Source: Rhodobacterales bacterium (GTDB lineage Bacteria > Pseudomonadota > Alphaproteobacteria > Rhodobacterales > Rhodobacteraceae). Taken from it: 13,927 nt of DNA. Of the stretch, positions 6,157-13,459 are shown piece after piece. The stretch is taken from NCBI GenBank assembly GCA_009992615.1, contig JAACVA010000067.1, forward strand, positions 1 through 13,927, written 5' to 3'. Each line of letters starts with the position of its first letter. The stretch's first letter is position 1. The position numbers and the translations under genes were made by a program. The notes beneath the pieces are model-generated. The model did no database searches and was not told the origin of the DNA. It saw only the letters and a program-made list of their open reading frames with translations.

Positions 6157-7878
6157 ATGAACCTGTTTGCCGAAATCCGCGCCCTTGTCGTTGCCCAGCT
6201 TGAGGCGATGATGGCCGAGGGCGTTCTGCCCACGGGCCTTGAATTGGCGGCCGTGGCGGTGGAGCCGCCGCGTGATGCCGCACATGGTGACATGGCAACC
6301 AATGCCGCCATGGTGCTGGCGAAACCCTCCGGGATGAAACCCCGCGCCATTGCCGATGATCTGGCCGCCCGCCTGATGGCCGACCCCCGGATTGCCGGCG
6401 CCGATGTGGCGGGCCCCGGTTTTCTGAACCTGACGCTGTCACGCGACCTTTGGGCGGGGGTTGTCAACGCGGTGCTGAACGAACCCGCCTTTGGACAATC
6501 CGACATGGGGGCGGGGCGGCGGGTGCTGGTGGAATATGTCAGCGCCAACCCCACCGGTCCGCTGCATGTTGGCCACACCCGGGGCGCGGTGTTTGGCGAT
6601 GCACTGGCCGCGCTGCTGGACTATGCCGGTTGGAACGTGACCAAGGAATATTATGTCAACGATGGTGGGGCGCAGGTCGATGTTCTGGCCCGGTCCGTCT
6701 ATCTGCGTTATCTTGAGGCGCATGGTCAGGCGGTCAGCTTTGAGGATGGCACCTATCCCGGAGATTACCTGATCGAGGTCGGGCAGGCCCTGAAGAACAA
6801 GGTGGGCGACGCCTATGTCGGGCAGGACGAGCGGGTTTGGCTGGACGACGTGCGCCGCTTTGGCATCGACGCGATGATGGCGCTGATCCGGGCCGATCTG
6901 GCCAAGCTGAACGTGACGATGGACAGTTTTTTCAGCGAACGCTCGCTGTACGGCACCGGGTTGATCGAGGCGGCGATTGCCGATCTGGATGCAAAAGGGC
7001 TGATCTATCAAGGCACGCTTGAGCCGCCCAAGGGCAAGCTGCCCGAGGATTGGGAAGCGCGCGAGCAGACCCTGTTCCGCAGCACAGCGCATGGCGATGA
7101 CGTGGATCGCCCGGTGCAGAAATCCGATGGCGCCTGGACGTATTTCGCGCCCGATATCGCCTATCATTACGACAAGGTGCAGCGCGGGTTCGATGAGCTG
7201 ATCGACGTGTTCGGCGCCGATCATGGCGGTTACGTCAAGCGGATGAAGGCGGCGGTTTCGGCGCTGTCCGATGGCCGTGTGCCGCTGGACATCAAGCTGT
7301 GCAACCTGGTGAAACTGTACCGCAACGGTGAACCCTTCAAGATGTCAAAGCGGGCAGGCACCTTCGTGACCCTGTCGGATGTCGTCGAACAGGTCGGCCC
7401 CGATGTAACGCGGTTTGTCATGCTGACCCGCAAGAACGACGCGCCGCTGGATTTCGACTTTGCCAAGGCGGTAGAGCAATCCAAGGATAACCCGGTCTTT
7501 TATGTGCAATACGCAAATGCGCGGGTGCATTCGGTGCTGCGCAAGGCGGCCGAGGCGGGGATCGACATCACGGCCCGCCCGGTTCTGGAGGACGAGGCCG
7601 AGTTTGCGGTTGCGCGCAAGCTGGCCGAATGGCCACGCCTTGTCGAGATCGCAGCGCGCAACCACGAACCGCACCGCATTGCGTTTTACCTTTATGAACT
7701 GGCGTCGGAATTCCACGCATTGTGGAACCGGGGCAATGACAAGCCGGAACTGCGTTTTCTGCAAGAGGGCAACACTTTGGCGTCCAGTGGCAAAATTGCC
7801 CTGCCGCGTGCCGTTTCCGTTGTCATTTCCGCAGGTTTGGGTATTCTTGGCGTGACCCCGGCCGAGGAAATGCGCTGA
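6157..7878 (+). CDS. argS: Arginyl-tRNA synthetase
   Basis: This class Ia aminoacyl-tRNA synthetase charges tRNA-Arg with arginine. The 573-aa product is in the usual range. The order is: N-terminal tRNA D-loop-recognition domain (about residues 1-90), then the catalytic core with EYVSANPTGPLHVGH, whose HIGH-type motif HVGH is at 137-140. The KMSKS-type loop KMSKR follows at 395-399, then the C-terminal anticodon-binding DALR domain (NPVFYVQYANARVHSVLR onward). The start is the ATG at 6157 (MNLFAEIRAL), with GGAAAG 7 nt upstream; an ATG at 6142 would add five residues and has weaker ribosome-binding sequence. The SPOR gene starts 99 bp downstream, in an order (argS - SPOR - nagZ - scpA - scpB) that I recognise as typical of alphaproteobacteria. 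Confidence 0.97.
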   Translation: MNLFAEIRALVVAQLEAMMAEGVLPTGLELAAVAVEPPRDAAHGDMATNAAMVLAKPSGMKPRAIADDLAARLMADPRIAGADVAGPGFLNLTLSRDLWAGVVNAVLNEPAFGQSDMGAGRRVLVEYVSANPTGPLHVGHTRGAVFGDALAALLDYAGWNVTKEYYVNDGGAQVDVLARSVYLRYLEAHGQAVSFEDGTYPGDYLIEVGQALKNKVGDAYVGQDERVWLDDVRRFGIDAMMALIRADLAKLNVTMDSFFSERSLYGTGLIEAAIADLDAKGLIYQGTLEPPKGKLPEDWEAREQTLFRSTAHGDDVDRPVQKSDGAWTYFAPDIAYHYDKVQRGFDELIDVFGADHGGYVKRMKAAVSALSDGRVPLDIKLCNLVKLYRNGEPFKMSKRAGTFVTLSDVVEQVGPDVTRFVMLTRKNDAPLDFDFAKAVEQSKDNPVFYVQYANARVHSVLRKAAEAGIDITARPVLEDEAEFAVARKLAEWPRLVEIAARNHEPHRIAFYLYELASEFHALWNRGNDKPELRFLQEGNTLASSGKIALPRAVSVVISAGLGILGVTPAEEMR

Positions 7879-7935
7879 TCAACGGCGACAGGCACGGGGA
7901 ACGCGGCAGGCAAGACCAGGATCACCGTTGAAACA

Positions 7936-7948
7936 GGGCAAAATGCCC
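7936..7948. repeat. 13-bp inverted repeat in the argS-SPOR gap
   Basis: GGGCAAAATGCCC is a perfect 5-bp inverted repeat around AAA. A second, longer-range pair flanks it upstream: TCAACGG at 7879-7885 and CCGTTGA at 7925-7931. The 99-bp gap holds no other recognisable signal. There is no T-tract, so a terminator is unlikely; either dyad could shape the leader of the SPOR-nagZ-scpAB transcript. Confidence 0.4.
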
Positions 7949-7977
7949 GGTCAGCGGTGCGAGCAGTGAGGCAAGAT

Positions 7978-8991
7978 ATGGCGGACTTTTACGACGACGT
8001 GCAGGGCGCAGATGCCCCGCGCACGGCCAGTGTTGGCAAGGCGGTGAACATTGCCGGTGGCCTGATTTCGCTTGGCCTGATTTTGGGGACCGGGATTTGG
8101 GGATATAAACTATTGGTGCGCGATGTGACCGGTGTGCCGGTGGTGCGAGCACTGGCCGGGCCGATTCGGGTGGCCCCGGATGATCCGGGGGGGGAAACAG
8201 CGGCGCATCAGGGCCTGTCGGTGAATCAGGTGGCTGCGGTCGGCTCGGCCGGTGGGCCAACCGAAACGATCATCCTGGCGCCTGCGCCTCTGAACCTGAC
8301 AGCAGAAGATCTGCCAGTGCCAAAATTGCCGCGTCCCGTGCTGGATCAGGCGCCCGACACCGCAGCCGCCGCGCCGGCTGTCGAGATTGCCGAGGCGCCG
8401 GTCGAAATCGACGATTCGCCCGAAGATGCGTTGGCCACTGATCGTGCCGTCGCCGAAGCTTTGGCCGACGCGCCGCCCCTGAACCTGCCTGAAATGACCG
8501 GGGATGCCACCGTCGATGCCCTTGCCCTGGCCGAGGCATTGTCGGCGGGTGTTGCCCCGTTGAGCGGAATAACCGACACCGCAGCCGCGATTGCCCCGCT
8601 GCGCGATGCCGAAGGGTTGGCGCGGTCGCCGCGCCCGGCGGCGCGCCCCGGCAGTCTGGTTCGGCGCGTCGTACTTGAACAGCCGGCCCCGGGCGCCGAT
8701 TTGGGCGGCAGCCTTGACATGGCGGCCGAGGATGTTCCGTCGGGCACGCGCCTGGTGCAGCTGGGTGCCTATGAATCCGCCGAGGTGGCCCGCGCCCAGT
8801 GGGACAAGATCGGCGGCCAGTTTTCCGAATATTTCACCGGCAAAAGCCGCGTGGTGCAACGCGCGCAATCCAACGGCAAGACGTTCTATCGCCTGCGGGC
8901 CATGGGCTTTGACGATCTGAGCGATGCGCGGCGGTTCTGTTCGGCGTTGATGGCGCAACAGGCCGATTGTATTCCCGTCCTCGTGCGCTGA
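7978..8991 (+). CDS. SPOR-domain inner-membrane protein
   Basis: The 337-aa protein has a short cytoplasmic N-terminus, one transmembrane segment (about residues 23-43, VNIAGGLISLGLILGTGIWG), a long periplasmic Pro/Ala-rich linker and a C-terminal SPOR domain (about 255-337, from RLVQLGAYES to the end). SPOR domains bind peptidoglycan glycan strands stripped of stem peptides, usually at the division septum, so a role in cell-wall remodelling at division is likely but inferred. The start is the ATG at 7978, preceded by GTGAGG; an earlier in-frame ATG would add seven residues. The segment after the membrane anchor (GPIRVAPDDPGGETAAHQGL) is, as I remember it, conserved among relatives next to nagZ. 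nagZ starts 4 bp after the stop, so the two are co-transcribed, and both act on peptidoglycan. No specific gene name is warranted. Confidence 0.9.
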   Translation: MADFYDDVQGADAPRTASVGKAVNIAGGLISLGLILGTGIWGYKLLVRDVTGVPVVRALAGPIRVAPDDPGGETAAHQGLSVNQVAAVGSAGGPTETIILAPAPLNLTAEDLPVPKLPRPVLDQAPDTAAAAPAVEIAEAPVEIDDSPEDALATDRAVAEALADAPPLNLPEMTGDATVDALALAEALSAGVAPLSGITDTAAAIAPLRDAEGLARSPRPAARPGSLVRRVVLEQPAPGADLGGSLDMAAEDVPSGTRLVQLGAYESAEVARAQWDKIGGQFSEYFTGKSRVVQRAQSNGKTFYRLRAMGFDDLSDARRFCSALMAQQADCIPVLVR

Positions 8992-8995
8992 TCCG

Positions 8996-10000
8996 GTGGC
9001 AGTGTCGGCGTTCACCGTCGGTGTCGACGGGCCGATCCTGACACCAGACGAAGCGGCGTTTCTCGCCGAGGCGCGCCCGTGGGGCGTGATCCTGTTTGCG
9101 CGCAATATCGAGACACCCGATCAGGTGCGCGCCTTGACCGGCACGATCCGCAATTTGCTGGGCGAGGCCACGCCGATCCTGATTGATCAGGAAGGCGGGC
9201 GGGTGCAGCGCATTGGCCCGCCGCACTGGCGGCAATGGCTGCCACCGCTGGATCATGTGGCGGCTTCGCGCGGTTGTGTGCGGGCGATGTATCTGCGCGG
9301 CCTGTTGATCGGGCAGGAATTGCACGCCCTCGGCATCGACGTGAATTGCGCGCCGACCTGCGACGTGGCGATGCGCGATACCCACCCGTTCCTGCGCAAC
9401 CGCTGTTTTGGTGAGACCGCCGAAACCGTCACCCGGATGGCCCGCGCCCTGAGCGATGGCATGGCCGATGCCGGGGTTCTGGCGGTGATGAAGCATATGC
9501 CGGGCCACGGCCGGGGCAGGGTGGACAGCCATTTTGCGCTGCCCTGCTCCGATGCCGACCTTGCGACGCTGGAGGCCAGCGATTTCGCGCCGTTTCGCGC
9601 CCTGAACGACCTGCCCATGGGGATGACGGCGCATATGCTGTTTCCGGCGATTGACGATCTGCCTGTCACCCATTCGCCGCGGCTGATCCGCGATGTTATC
9701 CGGGGCAGCATCGGGTTTGACGGGCTGTTGATGAGCGATGACATCGGCATGAACGCTCTGGGCGGGGCGGTGGTGGATCGGGCGCTGCGCGCACAGGCGG
9801 CGGGGTGCGATCTGATCCTGCATTGCAACGGTGATCTGGCCGAGCGCCGCGCCCTAGCCGCGGCGCTGCCGCCGATGGGCCCCGAGGCCCAACGCCGCGC
9901 AGGGGCGGCCTTGGGCCATCGCCGCGCTGCTGTGCCGATTGACATTCCCGCCCGCGAGGCCGAACTTGCCGCGCTCATGGAGGGCCGCGCCGATGGCTGA
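8996..10000 (+). CDS. nagZ: Beta-N-acetylhexosaminidase (glycoside hydrolase family 3)
   Basis: NagZ removes GlcNAc from anhydro-muropeptides in the cytoplasm during cell-wall recycling, and in many bacteria its product feeds beta-lactamase induction. The 334-aa protein has the GH3 barrel with DQEGGRVQR. The loop KHMPGHGRGRVDSH (from Lys166) carries the Asp177-Ser-His179 acid/base dyad typical of NagZ. LMSDDIGM follows, with Asp248 as the expected nucleophile. The start is a GTG at 8996, because no ATG lies near the family's N-terminus; a second in-frame GTG at 9002 is possible. There is no clear ribosome-binding site, and the SPOR stop is only 4 bp upstream, suggesting translational coupling. 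The stop overlaps the scpA start by 8 bp. No signal peptide is visible, in line with a cytoplasmic enzyme. Confidence 0.93.
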   Translation: MAVSAFTVGVDGPILTPDEAAFLAEARPWGVILFARNIETPDQVRALTGTIRNLLGEATPILIDQEGGRVQRIGPPHWRQWLPPLDHVAASRGCVRAMYLRGLLIGQELHALGIDVNCAPTCDVAMRDTHPFLRNRCFGETAETVTRMARALSDGMADAGVLAVMKHMPGHGRGRVDSHFALPCSDADLATLEASDFAPFRALNDLPMGMTAHMLFPAIDDLPVTHSPRLIRDVIRGSIGFDGLLMSDDIGMNALGGAVVDRALRAQAAGCDLILHCNGDLAERRALAAALPPMGPEAQRRAGAALGHRRAAVPIDIPAREAELAALMEGRADG

Positions 10001-10784
10001 GGATTTCGCAGACGAGATCACCTTTGATCCGGTGGCCGAACGTCTGGCCGCCGAGGCGCTGATCGTGGATGTGGACGGGTTCGAGGGGCCGCTCGACGTG
10101 CTGCTGACCTTGTCGCGCACTCAAAAGGTGGACCTGCGGCAAATTTCCGTACTGGCCCTGGCGCGGCAATATCTGGCTTTTGTAGAGGCGGCGAAAGAGC
10201 TGCGCATTGAGCTGGCCGCCGATTATCTGGTGATGGCGGCCTGGCTGGCCTTTCTGAAATCCCGCCTGCTGCTGCCCCCAGACCCAAAGGACGAAGGCCC
10301 CTCGGGCGAGGATCTGGCGGCGCATCTGGCTTTTCAGCTGGAGCGTCTGGCCGCAATGCGCGATTGTGCTTCGCGTCTTATGGCGCGTGACCGGTTGGGG
10401 CGTGATTTCTTTGCCCGCGGTCAGGGCGAAGGGGTGCAGCGTGTGCGCCGTGTGCGCTATACCGCGACGCTGCTGGACCTGATGCAGGCCTATGCCCGGA
10501 TCCGCACCAAGGACGATTTCCGTCCCTTTGTCATGGACCGCACCGATGTGATGACCATGGAAGAGGCGCTTGAGCGGATGCGCGGGCTGATCGGCTATGC
10601 CGGTGACTGGACCGATCTGCTGTCCTGGCTGCCCGAGGGGTGGCAGGTCGATCCGATGCGTCGCCGCAGCGCCACCGCAAGCCATTTCGCCGCCAGCCTT
10701 GAGCTGGTCAAGGCTGGGCGCATCCATATCCGCCAATCTGGCCTGTTTGAACCGATCCAGATCCGCGCGCGCGCTGCCAGATGA
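9993..10784 (+). CDS. scpA: Segregation and condensation protein A (kleisin)
   Basis: ScpA is the kleisin subunit that bridges SMC heads and binds ScpB in the bacterial condensin complex, acting in chromosome compaction and segregation. The 263-aa protein shows the characteristic N-terminal block VDVDGFEGPLDVLLTLSRTQ, then LAADYLVMAAWLAFLKSRLLLP, and a C-terminal winged-helix segment (SLELVKAGRIHIRQ...FEPI) that contacts the SMC head. The start is the ATG at 9993, with GGAGG 9 nt upstream inside nagZ, giving an 8-bp overlap with nagZ. Its stop overlaps the scpB start in an ATGA junction, which implies coupled translation and suits subunits of one complex. The smc gene itself is not in the window. 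Confidence 0.95.
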   Translation: MAEDFADEITFDPVAERLAAEALIVDVDGFEGPLDVLLTLSRTQKVDLRQISVLALARQYLAFVEAAKELRIELAADYLVMAAWLAFLKSRLLLPPDPKDEGPSGEDLAAHLAFQLERLAAMRDCASRLMARDRLGRDFFARGQGEGVQRVRRVRYTATLLDLMQAYARIRTKDDFRPFVMDRTDVMTMEEALERMRGLIGYAGDWTDLLSWLPEGWQVDPMRRRSATASHFAASLELVKAGRIHIRQSGLFEPIQIRARAAR

Positions 10785-11428
10785 GCGATGACAACACCCA
10801 AAGCCTGTTCGAGGCACCCGCGCTGTCCGAGCAGGAGCGCATGGTCGAAGCCGTGCTGTTCGCCAGCCCGAACCCGGTCAGCGTCGCTGACCTGAACGCC
10901 CGGATGCCGCATGGCTGCGACGCCGCCGTCGCGTTGGATCAGTTGCGCAATCGCTATGTCGGGCGCGGGGTTCAGGTGGTGAAGGTGGGCGATGCCTGGG
11001 CGATCCGCACTGCCCCGGATCTGGGGTTCCTGATGCAAAAAGAGACGGTCGAACTGCGCAAGCTGAGCCGCGCCGCGATCGAAACCCTGGCCATTGTCGC
11101 CTATCACCAACCGGTAACGCGGGCCGAGATCGAGGAAATCCGCGGTGTTTCGGTGTCGCGCGGCACCATCGACCAGTTGTTGGAGATGGAATGGATTCGC
11201 CTTGGGCGGCGACGCATGACGCCGGGCCGGCCGGTGACGTTCGTGGTCACGCAGGGGTTTCTTGATCACTTCGCATTGGAAACCGCGCGGGATCTGCCGG
11301 GGCTGAAGGAACTGCGCGCCGCTGGCCTGCTGGAAAACCGGCCCGCCCCTGATCTGGTCCGCGATCCGGAGCCCGGCGAAGATGACGATACGGGGCAGGA
11401 TGACATGTTTGACCAGGACAAAACCTGA
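10781..11428 (+). CDS. scpB: Segregation and condensation protein B
   Basis: ScpB is the winged-helix dimer that binds ScpA in the SMC-ScpAB complex. The 215-aa protein contains both winged-helix domains: MVEAVLFASPNPVSVADL at the N-terminus and the hallmark LSRAAIETLAIVAYHQPVTRAEIEEIRG in the second, followed by the conserved TIDQLLEMEWIRLGRR. A short acidic tail ends in DQDKT. The ATG is part of an ATGA overlap with the scpA stop. Downstream, in place of the tatABC genes I would expect in many alphaproteobacteria, the convergent dcd gene ends 25 bp away. The last 10 bases of scpB, including its TGA, form one arm of an inverted repeat shared with the end of dcd. Confidence 0.95.
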   Translation: MSDDNTQSLFEAPALSEQERMVEAVLFASPNPVSVADLNARMPHGCDAAVALDQLRNRYVGRGVQVVKVGDAWAIRTAPDLGFLMQKETVELRKLSRAAIETLAIVAYHQPVTRAEIEEIRGVSVSRGTIDQLLEMEWIRLGRRRMTPGRPVTFVVTQGFLDHFALETARDLPGLKELRAAGLLENRPAPDLVRDPEPGEDDDTGQDDMFDQDKT

Positions 11429-11463
11429 CCGTTCGGTGGCGGTGGGCCGATGTTCAGGTTTTG
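11419..11463. terminator. Bidirectional terminator candidate: 10-bp dyad spanning both stop codons of scpB and dcd
   Basis: CAAAACCTGA (11419-11428) and TCAGGTTTTG (11454-11463) are perfect 10-bp inverted repeats separated by 25 nt. Each arm holds the last codons and TGA stop of one gene; both proteins end Lys-Thr-stop with identical codons. On either strand the distal arm ends in TTTT, so a transcript of either gene would carry A-rich and U-rich arms as in bidirectional terminators, although the loop is long. The terminator role is inferred; the dyad is directly visible. Confidence 0.55.
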
Positions 11464-12527
11464 AAATGCTTTGACAGCTTCAATCCCTGACCCTGATAGT
11501 TCGAACTGAGATCGGCGCCGTACAGCCGGGCAGGCACCGCCGCCATGGTCTCATAGACCAGCCGCCCGACGATCTGGCCATGTTCCAGAACGAACGGCGC
11601 CTCATGACAGCGCACTTCGAGAACGCCGCGCGCCCCGGCCCCGCCCGCCGCCGCCCAGCCAAAGCCGGGATCGAAAAACCCGGCATAATGCACCCGAAAC
11701 TCCCCCGCCAGCGCCAGAAACGGCGCCATCTCGGCGGCATGGGTCGGCGGAATCACCACCGCTTCGCGGCTGACAAGGATGTAGAACGCGCCGGGGTCAA
11801 GGATGATGCGCCCTTGATCGGTGTGCAGCTCTTCCCAGAAATCGGCGGGGGTGTAATGGGCAATCTTGTCAAGGTCGATCACCCCGGTGTGCGGTTTCGC
11901 GCGATAGCCCACAAGGGTGCCCGTCGCAGGGCGCAGATCGACGGAAAAGCCAAGGCCATCGTCAATCATCGGTGTCCCGTCAACCAGCGGTGTCTCGTGG
12001 TGCAGGGCGCGCAGGGCAGTATCGTCCAGCCGGGCCTGCCCTTGGCGAAAGCGGATCTGGTTCAGCCGCATCCCCGGACGCACCAGAACCGAGAATGACC
12101 GCGGGCAGATCTCGGCATACAGCGGCCCGGTATAGCCATCGGGAATCCGGTCAAACTCGGTGCCATGATCGGTGATTGTACGGGTCAGCAGATCCAGCCG
12201 GCCAGTGCTGCTTTTGGCGTTGGCCACAGCGTGCAGCCCGCGCGGCAAAGCCAGGTGTTCAAGCAGCGGCACGACATAGACACAGCCCTTTTCCAGAACC
12301 GCCCCGGCTGTCAGATCCACCTCGTGCATCGCGAAATCGGCAAGACGGTCGGCCACACTCGCCGCAGCGCCGGTCAGGAACGATGCCCGCACCCGGTGCG
12401 CCCTGGTGCCCAGACGCAGATCCAACGAGGCAGGCTGTATTTGCGCCTCAATGACAGGGGGGGTGGATGTTAACACACCTTGTGCGATCAGGGCGCGCAA
12501 GCTTTGGCTGGGCAAGACCCCGATCAT
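11454..12527 (-). CDS. dcd: 2'-Deoxycytidine 5'-triphosphate deaminase, double-length alphaproteobacterial form
   Basis: dCTP deaminase makes dUTP from dCTP, feeding dTMP synthesis. The 357-aa protein is nearly twice the E. coli enzyme (193 aa) and looks like two tandem dUTPase/Dcd folds. The N-terminal half has IQPASLDLRLG and NAKSSTGRLDLL (Ser106, Ser107, Arg110), and Glu139 in YAEI, which by my reading matches the catalytic Glu138 of E. coli. The C-terminal half repeats the fold with HYAGFFDPGFG (from His280) and LEVR (Glu304) but lacks the Ser-Ser-x-x-Arg motif. It ends in SSNYQGQGLKLSKHFK, resembling the tail that closes over the active site. AAGGAAAG precedes the ATG. I recall this long form as usual in alphaproteobacteria. 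It lies 38 bp downstream of tRNA-Pro on the same strand and converges on scpB. Confidence 0.92.
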   Translation of the reverse strand: MIGVLPSQSLRALIAQGVLTSTPPVIEAQIQPASLDLRLGTRAHRVRASFLTGAAASVADRLADFAMHEVDLTAGAVLEKGCVYVVPLLEHLALPRGLHAVANAKSSTGRLDLLTRTITDHGTEFDRIPDGYTGPLYAEICPRSFSVLVRPGMRLNQIRFRQGQARLDDTALRALHHETPLVDGTPMIDDGLGFSVDLRPATGTLVGYRAKPHTGVIDLDKIAHYTPADFWEELHTDQGRIILDPGAFYILVSREAVVIPPTHAAEMAPFLALAGEFRVHYAGFFDPGFGWAAAGGAGARGVLEVRCHEAPFVLEHGQIVGRLVYETMAAVPARLYGADLSSNYQGQGLKLSKHFKT

Positions 12528-12565
12528 GGGTGACTTTCCTTAAACGACATTGCTGGTAGAGCTTT

Positions 12566-12642
12566 TGGTCGGGCTAGCAGGACTTGAACCTGCGACCTTC
12601 CGTCCCCCAGACGGACGCGCTACCAGACTGCGCCATAGCCCG
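12566..12642 (-). tRNA. tRNA-Pro, anticodon GGG, CCA encoded
   Basis: The minus strand folds into a complete 77-nt cloverleaf. The acceptor stem is CGGGCTA/TAGCCCG, the D arm GCGC...GCGC, and the anticodon stem TCCGT/ACGGA with loop CTGGGGG. The T arm is GCAGG-TTCAAGT-CCTGC, followed by discriminator A and a genomically encoded CCA. The anticodon GGG occupies 12606-12608 and reads CCC and CCU proline codons; C1 opposite G72 next to discriminator A73 and G37 after the anticodon agree with a proline tRNA. It sits between the MerR-like gene and dcd on the same strand. No integrase or duplicated 3' end is visible nearby, so it shows no sign of use as an attachment site. Confidence 0.97.
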
Positions 12643-12652
12643 ACTGACAGTC

Positions 12653-12680
12653 GTTCTAACGAATCCCAAGCCGAGGGCAA
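12653..12680 (-). promoter_or_regulatory. Candidate promoter for tRNA-Pro
   Basis: In the 73-bp gap between the MerR-like stop and the tRNA, the minus strand has TTGCCC (12675-12680) and TAGAAC (12653-12658) 16 bp apart, each matching 4/6 of consensus. The start would fall about 4 nt before the mature tRNA 5' end. The match is modest; read-through from ihfA-MerR is the alternative. Confidence 0.3.
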
Positions 12681-12715
12681 GGGCCGATTGCAGCAAACCG
12701 ACGCCGTTTTGCAGA

Positions 12716-13453
12716 TCACCCCGCCGAGGTCAGCCGGGCGTGCAGCGCAGCCATCCGCGCGACCAGCGGGCGCAGCGATTCGGCGTGCTGTTCAAGCTTT
12801 GCAGCGGGGGTGGCGCGCAGGCGGGCCAGCACGGTTGCCGCAGTTGCGACCTGTTGCAAAGGCGGTTCAGAAACCTCGGCGGCGGCGGGATATTGTGGCG
12901 CCGGAGACTCATCCTCCACCGGTGTCGGTTCATCCAGAAAAGGCCAGCGGCGCAAGGCGGCGTCGGGATCGGCTGACGGCTGCTGTGCGTCCACAGCATT
13001 TGTGCCGTCGGAATCGCGGTGCGGGTCCATGCCCGGAGGTGCCTCGGTGTCGGAAACGAAGTTCACAACCTTGCCCAAGGGCGATTGCACCGGTACATCG
13101 ACCGCCATAGGCGTTTCGGCTCCGGTTTCTGTTTCGGTTTTGGCGCTGCGGCTGCCGCGCAGCCCCTCGGGCGCATCGGCCGAGGGCGACAGAGCTGCCA
13201 CATGGCGCACCCCCTCTTCGCGCAACAGTTTTTGCACACCTCGGATCGTCAGCCCGTCATCATGCAATAACCGTTTGATTCCGCCCAGAAGCTCCATGTC
13301 AGCGGGGCGATAATAGCGACGCCCGCCGGCCCGCTTTACGGGTTTTACCTGGGTGAATCGGCTTTCCCAGAACCGCAGCACATGGGTGGGCACGTCCAGC
13401 CATTCGGCCACTTCGCTGATCGTGCGAAACGCCTCGGGCGATTTGCTGTCCAT
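12716..13453 (-). CDS. MerR-family transcriptional regulator without a recognisable effector domain
   Basis: The 245-aa protein has an N-terminal MerR-type winged helix-turn-helix (about residues 9-79: FRTISEVAEWLDVPTHVLRF, the WESRF wing region, GGRRYYRPADMELL, then GLTIRGVQKLLREEG). The rest is different: residues about 85-195 are rich in Pro, Ala, Asp and Glu and look disordered, and the last 45 residues form an Ala/Leu-rich probable helix. No cysteine or other metal- or ligand-binding motif is visible, so the signal it senses, if any, is unknown. The ATG at 13451-13453 lies 6 bp after the ihfA stop, so it is almost certainly co-transcribed with ihfA. A MerR-like gene directly after ihfA is, as I recall, common in alphaproteobacteria. 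Its targets are unknown; autoregulation of the ihfA unit is one possibility. Confidence 0.9.
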   Translation of the reverse strand: MDSKSPEAFRTISEVAEWLDVPTHVLRFWESRFTQVKPVKRAGGRRYYRPADMELLGGIKRLLHDDGLTIRGVQKLLREEGVRHVAALSPSADAPEGLRGSRSAKTETETGAETPMAVDVPVQSPLGKVVNFVSDTEAPPGMDPHRDSDGTNAVDAQQPSADPDAALRRWPFLDEPTPVEDESPAPQYPAAAEVSEPPLQQVATAATVLARLRATPAAKLEQHAESLRPLVARMAALHARLTSAG

Positions 13454-13459
13454 AAAGGC

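Noticed and set aside
8110..9105. Long minus-strand frame opposite the SPOR gene and start of nagZ
   Set aside because: It is Arg/Gly/Gln-rich with no domain, while the plus strand encodes a membrane anchor, a SPOR domain and nagZ in a coherent operon.
12566..12642. tRNA-Pro as a mobile-element attachment site
   Set aside because: No integrase, no duplicated tRNA 3' end and no compositional break are visible on either side.
12550..13110. 186-codon plus-strand frame over the tRNA and MerR-like region
   Set aside because: It runs through a clear minus-strand tRNA, and its first half is the tRNA complement, a familiar source of spurious protein predictions.
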